A stretch of 64,000 bases of DNA. It comes from Palaemon carinicauda. Lineage: Eukaryota > Arthropoda > Malacostraca > Decapoda > Palaemonidae. The notes under the pieces are model-generated. The model was not told the origin of the DNA. It searched no databases and worked only from the letters and a program-made list of their open reading frames with translations. Positions 8,711-18,143 of the stretch are shown one piece after another. The translations under genes were made by a program, and so were the position numbers. Where the stretch lies: assembly GCF_036898095.1 (NCBI RefSeq), contig NC_090743.1, positions 17,405,351-17,469,350 of the forward strand, given 5' to 3'. Position 1 is the first letter of the stretch. Every line of letters starts with the position of its first letter.

Positions 8711-10769
8711 CTGCCCGCAGCTTCAGACAGCAGTAGGTGCCAGACTCAAGAACTTCTGGCGAGCCTGGGAGAAGAGAGGCGCAGACCAACAGTCTGTGAG
8801 GTTGCTCAGAGAGGGGTACAAAATTCCATTTGTACACAAACCTCCTCTAGCGACTTCCCCCATCGATCTCTCTCCCAATTACCGAGAGGAATCAAAGAGA
8901 CAAGCCCTGAAACTAGAAGTGTCTCTTTTGCTAGAGAAGGGAGCGGTGGTGAAAGTCTCGGACCTTCAATCACCGGGGTTTTACAACCGCCTCTTCCTAG
9001 TACCGAAGAAGACAGGAGGTTGGAGACCGGTGCTAGACGTCAGTGCTCTGAACGTCTTTGTCACGAAGACAAAGTTTACCATGGAGACCACGAAATCAGT
9101 CTTAGCAGCGGTCAGAAAGGGAGACTGGATGGTCTCTCTCGACCTAAGAGATGCATACTTCCACATCCCCATTCACTCAGATTCCCAACCTTTTCTGAGG
9201 TTTGTTTTCGACAATGTGGTGTACCAGTTTCGGGCCCTGTGCTTTGGCCTAAGTCCTGCTCCTCTCGTGTTTACGAGGCTTATGAGGAATGTGGCAAAAT
9301 TCCTCCATTTATCGGGAATCCGAGCCTCCCTTTACTTGGACGACTGGCTTCTCAGAGCCTCGTCCAGTCATCGCTGTCTGAAGGATCTGCATTGGACTTT
9401 GGATCTGACCAAGGAATTGGGACTTTTGGTCAACATGGAAAAGTCCCAGCTGATTCCATCCCAAACTATACTGTATTTAGGGATGGAGATTCGCAGTCCA
9501 GTTTTTCGGGCTTTTCCGTCTGCCCCCCGAATAGATCAAGCCCTGCTGGTGATCCAACGGATGTTGAAGAGAGAACGTTGCTCAGTCAGGAATTGGATGA
9601 GTCTAGTAGGAACTCTATCATCCCTGGAGCAGTTTGTCTCGCTAGGAAGGTTACACCTTCGACCTCTCCAGTTCCATCTAGCTTTTCACTGGAAAAAGGA
9701 CAAGACGCTAGAGGCGGTCTCAATCCCGATTTCCGAAACAGTAAAGGCATGCCTGCTTTGGTGGAAAGACAATATCAGTCTAAGAGAGGGACTTCCCCTA
9801 GCAGTTCTGAAACCAAACCACGTTCTATTCTCAGACGCATCGGATTTGGGTTGGGGTGCGACCCTGGACGGTCGGGAATGCTCAGGTCTGTGGACCTCAA
9901 GTCAGAGGAGCATGCACATCAACGGCAAGGAGCTTTTGGCAGTCCACCTGGCCTTGATGAACTTCGAGAGTCTCCTTCGAAACAAAGTGGTGGAGATCAA
10001 CTCGGACAATACCACAGCCTTGGCATACATTTCCAAGCAAGGAGGCACCCACTCCCTGACACTGTACGAGATCGCAAGGGACCTGCTCATTTGGTCAAGA
10101 GATCGAGGCATCTCCCTGGTAACGAGGTTTATCCAGGGCGACTTGAACGTCTTAGCAGATTGCCTCAGTCGGAAGGGTCAGGTAATTCCTACAGAATGGA
10201 CCCTCCACAAGGACGTGTGCAAGAGGCTTTGGGCGACTTGGGGTCAACCCACCATAGACCTCTTTGCAACCTCGATGACCAAGAGGCTTCCAATCTATTG
10301 CTCTCCAGTCCCAGACCCAGCAGCAATACATATAGACGCTTTTCTTCTAGATTGGTCTCATCTAGACCTATATGCATTCCCACCATTCAAGATTGTCAAC
10401 AAGGTACTGCAGAAGTTCGCCTCTCACGAAGGGACAAGGTTGACGTTAGTTGCTCCCCTCTGGCCCGCGAGAGAATGGTTCACCGAGGTACTTCGATGGC
10501 TGGTAGACTTTCCAAGAAGTCTTCCTCTAAGAGTAGACCTATTACGTCAGCCCCACGTAAAGAAGGTACACCAAGGCCTCCACGCTCTTCGTCTGACTGC
10601 CTTCAGACTATCGAAAGACTCTCTAGAGCTAGAGGCTTTTCGAAGGAGGCAGCCAGTGCGATTACAAGAGCGAGGAGAGCTTCTACCATTAGAGTATACC
10701 AATCGAAGTGGGAAATCTTCCGAGACTGGTGCAAGTCAGTATCTGTATCCTCGTCCAGTACCTCTGTAG
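8622..10769 (+). CDS. Element A ORF2: reverse transcriptase, RNase H and DAM-like methyltransferase (715 aa)
   Basis: This is the polymerase of the DIRS element. RT motifs in order are GWRPVLDVSALN, SLDLRDAYFHIPIH, LCFGLSPAPLVFTRLM, the catalytic YLDDWLL and YLGMEI. RNase H follows, with LFSDASDLGWGATLDG, a KELLAVHLAL helix and SDNTTALAYISKQGG. Then comes a domain with IDLFATSMTKRLPIYCSP, DAFLLDW and YAFPPFKIV, matching the DAM-like methyltransferase region known in DIRS elements; FPPF is in the place of the (D/N)PP(Y/F) motif. The frame is +1 relative to ORF1 and overlaps its last 89 bp. The first ATG in this frame is 8622, but the true mode of initiation is unknown. Confidence 0.93.
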   Translation: MAELPAGEVLVPREREERGKEPSPHVAESDCPQLQTAVGARLKNFWRAWEKRGADQQSVRLLREGYKIPFVHKPPLATSPIDLSPNYREESKRQALKLEVSLLLEKGAVVKVSDLQSPGFYNRLFLVPKKTGGWRPVLDVSALNVFVTKTKFTMETTKSVLAAVRKGDWMVSLDLRDAYFHIPIHSDSQPFLRFVFDNVVYQFRALCFGLSPAPLVFTRLMRNVAKFLHLSGIRASLYLDDWLLRASSSHRCLKDLHWTLDLTKELGLLVNMEKSQLIPSQTILYLGMEIRSPVFRAFPSAPRIDQALLVIQRMLKRERCSVRNWMSLVGTLSSLEQFVSLGRLHLRPLQFHLAFHWKKDKTLEAVSIPISETVKACLLWWKDNISLREGLPLAVLKPNHVLFSDASDLGWGATLDGRECSGLWTSSQRSMHINGKELLAVHLALMNFESLLRNKVVEINSDNTTALAYISKQGGTHSLTLYEIARDLLIWSRDRGISLVTRFIQGDLNVLADCLSRKGQVIPTEWTLHKDVCKRLWATWGQPTIDLFATSMTKRLPIYCSPVPDPAAIHIDAFLLDWSHLDLYAFPPFKIVNKVLQKFASHEGTRLTLVAPLWPAREWFTEVLRWLVDFPRSLPLRVDLLRQPHVKKVHQGLHALRLTAFRLSKDSLELEAFRRRQPVRLQERGELLPLEYTNRSGKSSETGASQYLYPRPVPL

Positions 10770-11668
10770 CCCAAATCGCTGATTTTCTCTTATACCTGAG
10801 AAGGGTTCGCTCCCTTTCAGCTCCCACGATCAAGGGCTACAGGAGCATGTTGGCTTCGGTCTTCCGGCATAGAGGCTTAGATCTTTCCAACAATAAAGAT
10901 CTACAAGATCTCCTTAAGTCTTTTGAGACTTCTAAGGAACGTCGTTTGGCTACTCCTGGATGGAACTTAGACGTGGTCCTAAGGTTCCTCATGTCAGACA
11001 GGTTTGAGCCTTTACATTCAGCCTCCCTGAAGGATCTCACTCTTAAGACTCTTTTCCTGGTGTGCTTGGCCTCGGCTAAAAGAGTCAGTGAGCTTCATGC
11101 CTTCAGCAAGAACATCGGTTTTTCGACAGAAAAAGCCACTTGTTTTCTTCAACTTGGTTTCCTGGCCAAGAATGAACTGCCTTCTCGTCCTTGGCCTAAA
11201 TCTTTTGATATTCCTAGCTTATCAGAGATCGTAGGCAACGAACTAGAGAGAGTATTATGTCCCGTTAGAGCTCTTAAGTTCTATTTAGCTCGTACTAAGC
11301 CTTTACGAGGTAAATCTGAAGCGTTATGGTGTTCGGTTAAGAAACCATCCTTACCTATGTCAAAGAATGCTTTGTCATATTTTATCAGATTTTTAATACG
11401 AGAAGCCCATTCCCACTTGAGTGAGGAAGACCGATCTTTGCTTAAGGTTAAGACGCACGAGATTAGAGCTATAGCAACCTCCGTGGCCTTCAAGCAAAAT
11501 AGATCTCTGCAAAGTATCATGGACGCGACCTTTTGGAGAAGCAAGTCAGTGTTCGCGTCATTTTACTTGAAAGATGTCCAGACTCTTTACGAGGACTGCT
11601 ACACACTGGGTCCATTCGTAGCAGCGAGTGCAGTAGTGGGTGAGGGTTCTACCACTACACTTCCCTAA
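8711..11668 (+). CDS. Element A ORF3: tyrosine recombinase with long open overlap
   Basis: The recombinase domain occupies about 10560-11620. It starts with an SRARGFSKEA segment and an alpha-helical SAM-like region (SAPTIKGYRSML). The active-site residues are the Arg in AKRVSELHAF (codon 11081-11083), His-x-x-Arg in KTHEIRAIA (His 11456-11458, Arg 11465-11467) and Tyr in FASFYLKD. The enzyme would integrate the circular DNA intermediate. The frame is open upstream right back to the ORF1 stop at 8708-8710, overlapping almost all of ORF2. The only upstream in-frame candidate start I note is a TTG at 9020, so the true N-terminus is uncertain; the span given is stop to stop. Expression could be by readthrough of ORF1, internal initiation or splicing. 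Confidence 0.85.
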   Translation: MPAASDSSRCQTQELLASLGEERRRPTVCEVAQRGVQNSICTQTSSSDFPHRSLSQLPRGIKETSPETRSVSFAREGSGGESLGPSITGVLQPPLPSTEEDRRLETGARRQCSERLCHEDKVYHGDHEISLSSGQKGRLDGLSRPKRCILPHPHSLRFPTFSEVCFRQCGVPVSGPVLWPKSCSSRVYEAYEECGKIPPFIGNPSLPLLGRLASQSLVQSSLSEGSALDFGSDQGIGTFGQHGKVPADSIPNYTVFRDGDSQSSFSGFSVCPPNRSSPAGDPTDVEERTLLSQELDESSRNSIIPGAVCLARKVTPSTSPVPSSFSLEKGQDARGGLNPDFRNSKGMPALVERQYQSKRGTSPSSSETKPRSILRRIGFGLGCDPGRSGMLRSVDLKSEEHAHQRQGAFGSPPGLDELRESPSKQSGGDQLGQYHSLGIHFQARRHPLPDTVRDRKGPAHLVKRSRHLPGNEVYPGRLERLSRLPQSEGSGNSYRMDPPQGRVQEALGDLGSTHHRPLCNLDDQEASNLLLSSPRPSSNTYRRFSSRLVSSRPICIPTIQDCQQGTAEVRLSRRDKVDVSCSPLARERMVHRGTSMAGRLSKKSSSKSRPITSAPRKEGTPRPPRSSSDCLQTIERLSRARGFSKEAASAITRARRASTIRVYQSKWEIFRDWCKSVSVSSSSTSVAQIADFLLYLRRVRSLSAPTIKGYRSMLASVFRHRGLDLSNNKDLQDLLKSFETSKERRLATPGWNLDVVLRFLMSDRFEPLHSASLKDLTLKTLFLVCLASAKRVSELHAFSKNIGFSTEKATCFLQLGFLAKNELPSRPWPKSFDIPSLSEIVGNELERVLCPVRALKFYLARTKPLRGKSEALWCSVKKPSLPMSKNALSYFIRFLIREAHSHLSEEDRSLLKVKTHEIRAIATSVAFKQNRSLQSIMDATFWRSKSVFASFYLKDVQTLYEDCYTLGPFVAASAVVGEGSTTTLP

Positions 11669-11730
11669 TTCCAATATCCTTTTAATCTGTCTCTTGAAAT
11701 GTTTTTAATATTGTTTTTATGGGTTGTTCG

Positions 11731-11749
11731 GAAGGCTAAGAAGCCTTTC
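11731..11749 (+). other. Conserved 3' hairpin of DIRS elements
   Basis: GAAGGCTAAGAAGCCTTTC can fold as a short stem (AAGGCT/AGCCTT). The same motif follows the recombinase ORF in C (27866-27884) and D (38976-38994), and in B near 19326. It could be a transcript 3' structure. Its role is not known. Confidence 0.5.
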
Positions 11750-12070
11750 GCATCCTGGTTGATTTGGCGGTTGGTCAAAGTCATTTCTTGAGAGCGCCCA
11801 GATTAGGGGTTTGATGAGGTCCTGTTGTATGTGTTGCAGCCCTTGATACTTCAGCTCCTGGGAGTCTTTCAGCATCCTAAGAGGATCGCTGGGCTCCGTG
11901 AGGAAGACAGACTTACAAGGCAGAGTAATCGTCTAAGTCAACTTCCTTACCAGGTACCTATATATTTTGGTTTTGTTATATTGATAACTGTCAAAAAAAA
12001 AAAAAACTCTTAGCTTATACGCTGTAAACTTAATTAACTCTGGTCTCTACCCACCGTCTTGGGTGTGAAT

Positions 12071-12165
12071 CAGCTATTATATATTCACCGGCTAAGTTAA
12101 ATATTTAAAAATGATATTTTAATTATAAAATAAATTTTAGAATATACTTACCCGGTGAATATATA
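12071..12165 (+). repeat. Element A internal complementary region (ICR)
   Basis: Contains the reverse complement of the left end (CCGGCTAAGTTAAATATTTA..) joined directly to the reverse complement of the right end (..GAATATACTTACCCGG). This is the circle-junction imprint diagnostic of DIRS elements. It lies just upstream of the right terminal repeat. Confidence 0.92.
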
Positions 12166-12210
12166 AATTAAAGACCCTCCTTTCCTCCCCAATAGAGACG
12201 CAGCGGGACG

Positions 12211-12365
12211 AGAAGAATTGAAGGGTTTGTTTACATGCAAGAGTGGTATCTGGCCGACAGTTGGCGCTGGTGGGCACACCCGCAACCTTCATAGCGATCG
12301 CTCGCGAGTTTTTTGAGTGTGTTTTCTGTCGAGCCGCAGAGTTGCAGCTATTATATATTCACCGG
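12211..12365 (-). repeat. Element A right inverted terminal repeat
   Basis: Inverted copy of 5893-6047. It is followed by GGGTAAGTATATTC and about 40 bp of unique right terminus. Confidence 0.92.
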
Positions 12366-12406
12366 GTAAGTATATTCAAAAATTTATTTTATAATTAAAA
12401 TATCAT

Positions 12407-13533
12407 ATTTCTATTTCACTGTAATAGTCTTACTTCCCTTGTGGAGTATTGAGTTTATATGGTGGTGTATGGTTTGAGACTTAGTTGTATAATTCTACAT
12501 GCGCATCAAAATTAACTGGAGATGACTTCCTCTGTCTTAGCTATGCATTTATGTGATAATTGTTCAAGTCTACCAATATATGGTAGATGTAAAGAACAAG
12601 CTACACTCAATTTCTCATTAAATATAGGAGAAAAATACAATCCTCCATTTACAGAGAGAACATTTGATTGCTGTATCATCATGCAATGATACAACTCAGG
12701 GCCAAATGGAGTTTATCTTTGAAAAGAGTTTTAGCTGCAAATCGGAGCTTACCGAGTGTGGATTTGCTAAACATTATCTTGAAGAATCCTGATTCACTTA
12801 TTAACTTATTGACCTCTAGTTACTATAGTAGTGACTTGGGATGTTTTTAATTAAGAGTTGGTTTTCTTTTAGCTTTATTAATGGATGAATTTAATTAGTC
12901 TTAGAGGTATATAGAATAACCTTAGTTCTACAGTTCAGTACTGTAATGACTTACTACCTAGGCACTATACTTAAGAGGTGAATCTGGTGTATAAGTGAGT
13001 GTTTTCTTTTGGAATTGAAATTTTCTAGTGTAACTCCTTCCTGCATGACCTACCATTTTTACTCCAAATGTTATAGGGAATAATCACTGAGATACAATGA
13101 AATAGAGATGTCTTGTGTTTTTTCAAATGAAACACAAACTCTGGTGGTTTGCAAAGCAGATACAACTAATGTCTAATCAACATGGAATACCTAATGAATG
13201 ACAAATAGAGTAATTTTCAGATTTTGATGTATTTTGTGACTGTACATGTACTGAGTTCTTTTATTTAAATAATTTTTTTACAACCAACAGATATTTAAAA
13301 GGAATGATTAAGGTTATTTACTTCCCATTTGGTAGTCGCTAGTATTCTGAAATTTTATTGCATTTGTGAGCTAGATACTGGGTTTATTAAAATGTTTGTG
13401 GTACATTTCAGATGCTTTACTACTATGTTTGTTTGCTGTTGTTACTTTAGAAAAAATATAAAATTTTTCTGATTTACTTTTTTTGTTGGATTAATTTAAT
13501 TATTTCTCCTTGAATTTTTCTATTGTTTCTTTT
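12407..13533. other. MTAP intron between elements A and B
   Basis: AT-rich non-coding sequence with no recognised gene or repeat. Its right end (13501-13533) is strongly T-rich and looks like the original polypyrimidine tract of the exon 2 acceptor, now cut off from the exon by element B. Confidence 0.7.
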
Positions 13534-13552
13534 TTTTCAATATTAAACTTAC

Positions 13553-13708
13553 CCGATGATCATATAGCTGTCAGCTCTGCTGCCCGACAGAAAAAACCTA
13601 CGGGCGGAATACGCCAGCGATCGCTATACAGGTGGGGGTGTACATCAACAGCGCCATCTGTCAAGTAGGTACTCAAGTACTCGATGTCAACATAGAACCA
13701 ATTTTCTC
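13553..13708 (+). repeat. Element B left inverted terminal repeat
   Basis: 156 bp, complementary to 19809-19964. It carries the AGCGATCGCT palindrome. Confidence 0.9.
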
Positions 13709-13903
13709 TCTGTCGTGCCACTGGCAAGACCTACTAAATACGCTGTTACTAACTGGATTTGTTTTCACAACGATTTGGTGAAGTACACTATTCCAGTTTT
13801 GAGCTTTCGCTATGCAGGGGTTTTATCTTCATTTCAAAACTTGAACTCGTTTTGGATAGATTTAATTATGGTGACGAAGAGAGTATGGACTCTCTTTCAC
13901 TTT

Positions 13904-14880
13904 TAAATGGCCGACCCTTCCCTTAGACGGAAGTGTGTTTAGGTTTTTGGTAATTTTGCTTAACACGTTATAGATCTTTATATTTTATATCTCTCCGCCT
14001 TTATAGGCCTCTTCGATTAACTTTCCATTTATTATAAACATATAACAATAAATTTTTATGTTTGTTTATATGCGACCTTAGGCGGTCCTAACTTGGAACC
14101 GAAGTTAATTAACATTGAGCCCGTTATATCGTATTTAACCTTTAAAGAATTTAATACTTTTTAAATTTTAATGTTTTATGAAAGAATTTCTTTGATGGTC
14201 TCGTACTGTTTTCAAAGATGAACTAACGTTTAGTTTTTAGTCTACGCAGTTGTTGACGTTCAGGACGTTCAACATGCGCTCTATCGTTACGATAGAGAGA
14301 GAGTGTATCACGGTTTCACTTTGCAGTAAGAGTAAACCGATTCTGGCGTTTCGTTCATTCTTTCTTAGCTTAAATGGTTTAAATTCTAAATTAAAGGAAC
14401 TTTTTATTTGGAAAACCTTTCAGTTTTTTCCTTTAGCAAATAACATGTTTTAACGATATATAATTGGGCTCTTCTCTCAGGTGCGAAATCAAGAGAGAAA
14501 GAGAGAGAGAGATAGAGACGGAGGGAGAGAGAGGAGAATAAACGTTTCGTTCAAGCTGGTAACGTTGTTCTCGTTTTTTTTTACTCTCCTCCCTAGTCGC
14601 TGTAGGGGAAGAAGGTAAAACGTTTCTAGGGTTTTATTCTTGTTCCCAGGCTATGTGCGGTGAGAGATTGTAAACGTAGTTTATTTGATCTAGTGTTTAG
14701 TCTCTTTCCCAGCCACTGAATTCTTTATCTTTATTTATGTTTTCTGTTGCATTGTACGACTGTTTTCGCAATTACTACCTTTTAATGAAGGATAGGATTG
14801 CGTGTTTCAGGTAGAAATCAGTTAAAGTTTTGATTTAAGTGAAATAAGTGCAAAACAGAAAATCAAAGTGATAAAGTGAT
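13904..14880 (+). repeat. Non-coding replacement segment shared by elements B and E
   Basis: After ATGGCCGACCC the gag frame stops. AT-rich sequence with a GA-rich tract (about 14493-14537) follows up to ATATGCGCAAAGTGTTACAG, where homology to gag (element A near 6715) resumes. Element E has the same arrangement at 41495-42445. The flanks could mimic an intron (GTTTAGG after the first codons; GTTTCAG near 14811), but this is unproven. Confidence 0.7.
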
Positions 14881-17150
14881 ATGCGCAAAGTGTTACAGTG
14901 TTGCGTCCGAGGGTTCGTCTGTTCGTGCCAGTTGTTCACCTAGTCCGGGACCTCTTACAAGCTCCCAAGCCCAGGGGAGAAGTAATGTCGAACGACTTAT
15001 GGGTTCCACAGGCCTTGATCAACGAACAGACGTTTTTCCCTCCGTGGTTTTGGGCGCATCTACCCAAGATCGCCCCACCCACACAAAGACGAGAGAGCCC
15101 ATTTATTCCTCGTCTGCGGAAGAGGTTTCTCGTAAGAAACCATGGACCACATCTCGCAGCTTTTTAAGTGCAAGTCGGTCCCTTCCGCGCAAGTCCAACG
15201 TCCCAGGTGTAGCCACTGGGTCAGTTCGGACTCGCTGCAGTCATCCGACGACTGCACACCTCCCAAGAGAGGCAAGGTGGTACCGCAACAGGCAGTAACT
15301 TCGTCTGTTGCCGCACCAGCTGTTTTAGACCCTCAGTCACAACGGACAGTAGCTCCGTCTGTTGCCGCTTTTGTAGACCCTAAGTGGTCTTTACTGCAGT
15401 CTATGCAGACTCAGTTAGCTGCGGTTATGCAGGAGTTTCGTGCGGAGAAGGTTGACACTGCTCCCGTTAGCCTACAACCTGCCACGGTTGTGCGCCCAGC
15501 TCACGCTGAGGCTGCCTGCTCCCACACTCCGGCTGCGGAGAGCTCCACCACCGATGCGCAGTCGACCCTGCCAGACGCATGTTTACGTTAGCCGACGTGC
15601 GGCACCCTCCGTTGACATGCGTGAGCTACCGCATCAGCAGTGGGAAGGTGGAGTCAAGCTGCCGTGTTTTGACGCGATGCGTTAGTTTCCGCGACCCACG
15701 GCAGTCCCCACCATGCACCACCACTCCGCTTTGGTTGTTGCCTGCTCCCACACTCCGACTGCGGAGAAGGTTGACGATGCACCCGTTTGCCTACAACCTG
15801 ACACGGTTGTGCGCCCAGCAGACGCTGCGGCTGCCTGCTCCCACACTCTTGTTGTGAGAGCTCCTCCACCCATGCGCAGTCGACCCTGCCAGACGCATGC
15901 TGACTCCCACAGACACACGGAGCACTCCGTTGCCGTGCGTGAGCTACCACAAGCTGCCGTGTTTTGACACGGTGTGTCAGCCTCTGCAACCCACTGTGGT
16001 TACCGCCACTCGCCCGCAGCAGACTAGTCAGTCAGGAGTTGAGGCTTCCCCACACAGCTTTGGTTGTTGCCAGCTCACAGACTGTCAAGCAGTTACATGA
16101 CGTTGCCTTCTGGTCTGCTACTAATGCACCAGTACTGTTTGTCCTCACGCACCTGTTGTGGTTGACAGTTCAGTTTTTTGACAGTTCACAGACTGTCAGG
16201 CAGTTACATAACGTTGCCTTCTGGTCTGCTGCTAATGCACCAGTGCTGTATGTCCTCACGCACCTGTTGTGGTTGACAGTTCAGTTTTTGACAGTTCACA
16301 GACTGTCAAGCAGTTACATAACGTTGCCTTATAGTCTGCTGCTTATGCACCAGTGAGACCCTCACTGAGATAACCTAGCTTTTCTCGGACATGGTTCCTG
16401 TAGATGAGAAAGTGCTTTTCTCCCTCCTACTGATATTCCTTTGAGGACTCTGTCATTTGGAGAGGAGCCTTAAGCTGCTTAGCCTCCTATGGACTTTAAT
16501 TAAAGCATAACAAGGCTTCCAGGGATGGTAAATGGTTCCGCTTCAGTCGCTAACCCCGTCTGTTGCCACACCTGCTCCCGTAGACCCTAATGGGCTTTGC
16601 TGCAAGACATGCAGTCCAAGCTTGTGTCCTTGATAGAGGATTTTTTACGGAGAAGAACCTTCTGGCCAACAATCTTCCTACCGGTTGGTTGTGCGCCCTG
16701 TTGACGCTGAGGTATCCTACTCGCGTCCGCCAGTTGAGGTGGTTCCTCCACCGATGCGACCCAGTGTGGGTTGCCAGTCGCAAGTTGACGTTAAGCGACT
16801 CTCGGAGGTGGTTGTGGACGTTCAGTGTGTTACTAGGAAGACGTTCAACAACCAGCAGAGGTGACTTGTTGTGACGCAGTGCGGCACCTCAGCAACCCGG
16901 TAGGGGGTTGACTGCACAACCCAGACAGTCTAGACAGTTTCGGGTTGACGCTGTACTTCCTCGCGTCCCCATGGTTGACAGTTCACAGACTGTGCAGCAG
17001 TACCATGATATTGTGTCCGGCTCCGTCACGCATCCACCAGTGCGACCGGATTCAGCGAGTCAGACGTTGCCCACTCCGTTGCCGTTTCCTCATCAGTTTC
17101 GGATGAGGAACCCTCTGATGAGGACATTGCTGAACAAGACGATCAACCCC
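14876..17150 (+). pseudogene. Element B gag remnant
   Basis: Diverged gag-derived sequence in several frames. Early parts (14876-15298 and 15142-15591) still align with the Ser/Pro-rich middle of ORF1. The stretch contains an internal duplication of about 310 bp (about 15440-15580 against about 15755-15905) and a 110-bp triplication near 16071-16350. Many frameshifts are present; no functional product is expected. Confidence 0.75.
16071..16350. repeat. 110-bp tandem repeat, about 2.5 copies
   Basis: Copies start at about 16071, 16181 and 16291, each beginning with a CAGACTGTCA block followed by CAGTTACAT.ACGTTGCC. Element E has a two-copy version near 43881-44050. The repeat is derived from gag sequence. 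Confidence 0.8.
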
Positions 17151-18002
17151 CAGCCCTGCTATCCATCCAGAAGATGCTGAAGAAGGAACGCTGCCCTGTC
17201 AGGCTGTGGATGAGTCTGGTTAGGACACTGTCATTCGTGGTCCAATTTGTGTCACTTGGAAGACTACACCTCCGTCCTCTTCTGTATCATCTAGCTTTTC
17301 ACTGGAAAAGGACAAGACGCTAGAAGCGGTCTCGATCCCGGTTTCCGGAAAGATAAAGTCTGGTCTGACTTGGTGAAAGGACTTTATCAACCTTTGAAAG
17401 GGTCTTCCCCTGACTGTTCAGACTTCCAACCACGTTCTCTTCTCGGACGCATAGGACGTAGGCTGGGGTGCGACATTAGGCGGTAGGGAATGCTCGGGAT
17501 TATGGAACTCGAGTCAAAGGACAATGCATTTCAACTGCAAGAAGCTACTGGCAGTACGTCTGACCTGGAAAAGCTTCAGGTCTCTCCTTCAAGGCAAAGT
17601 GGTGGAGGTGAACACGGACAACACCCTGCTTTGACGTACATCTCCAAGCAAGGAGGGACCTACTCTCTGACATGGTACGAGTTCGCAAGAGACCTCCTCA
17701 CCTGGTCAACAGGTCTAGACTTTTCACTAGTTACGAGGTTCATCCAAGGCAACTTGAATGTCATAGCAGATTGTCTCAGTAGGAAGGGACAAATAATTCC
17801 AACAGATTGGACCCTCCACAAGGATGTATGCAAGAGACTTTGGGCCACCTGGGGCCAGCCAACCATAGATCTCTTCGCAACCTCGATGACCAAGAGGCTC
17901 CCAATACTTTGCTCACCTATCCCGGACCCAGCAGTAGTTCATATAGATGCCTTTCTACTAGATTGGTCACATCTAGATCTATATGCATTCCCTCCGTTCT
18001 AG
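17151..18002 (+). pseudogene. Element B RNase H / methyltransferase remnant
   Basis: Begins in the RT thumb (around a MLKKERCPVRLWMSLV-like segment) without any RT palm. RNase H is broken by frameshifts. From 17490 to 18002 one frame keeps the ALTYISKQGGTYS segment, the LHKDVCKRLWATWGQPTIDLFATSMTKRL block and DAFLLDWSHLDLYAFPPF, then ends at a stop (18001-18003) inside the methyltransferase motif region. Confidence 0.8.
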
Positions 18003-18143
18003 ATTGTCAACAAGGTACTGCAGAAGTTCGCCTCTCACGAAGGGACAAAGTTGACGCTAGTTGCTTCCCTCTGGCCCGCGAGAGAATAACTCACCGAGGT
18101 ACTTCGATGGCTAGTAGACGTTCCCAGAACACTTCCCCTAAGG

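Larger units (their letters stand above)
5874..12406 (+). mobile_element. DIRS retrotransposon A, complete and apparently intact
   Basis: This is a 6.5-kb DIRS-type (tyrosine-recombinase) retrotransposon in the MTAP intron, in sense orientation. The ends were set from the internal complementary region, which reproduces the joined termini. The left end starts TTTTAAATATTTAACTTAG and the right end finishes AAAATATCAT. The 155-bp inverted terminal repeats (5893-6047 and 12211-12365) look identical. Three open ORFs are present: gag-like 6251-8710, RT/RNase H/MTase 8622-10769 and recombinase ending at 11668. No target-site duplication is evident, as expected for recombinase-mediated insertion of a circular intermediate. 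It is diverged from elements B-F, so it belongs to a separate subfamily. It is the best candidate for an autonomous copy in the window. Confidence 0.95.

Noticed and set aside
5874..12406. Elements A-F as LTR retrotransposons or endogenous retroviruses
   Set aside because: The terminal repeats are inverted, not direct; there is an ICR; a tyrosine recombinase replaces the DDE integrase; no protease or envelope was seen.
15654..15989. Minus-strand frames in element B gag
   Set aside because: Shadow frames opposite gag-derived low-complexity sequence with no recognisable similarity.
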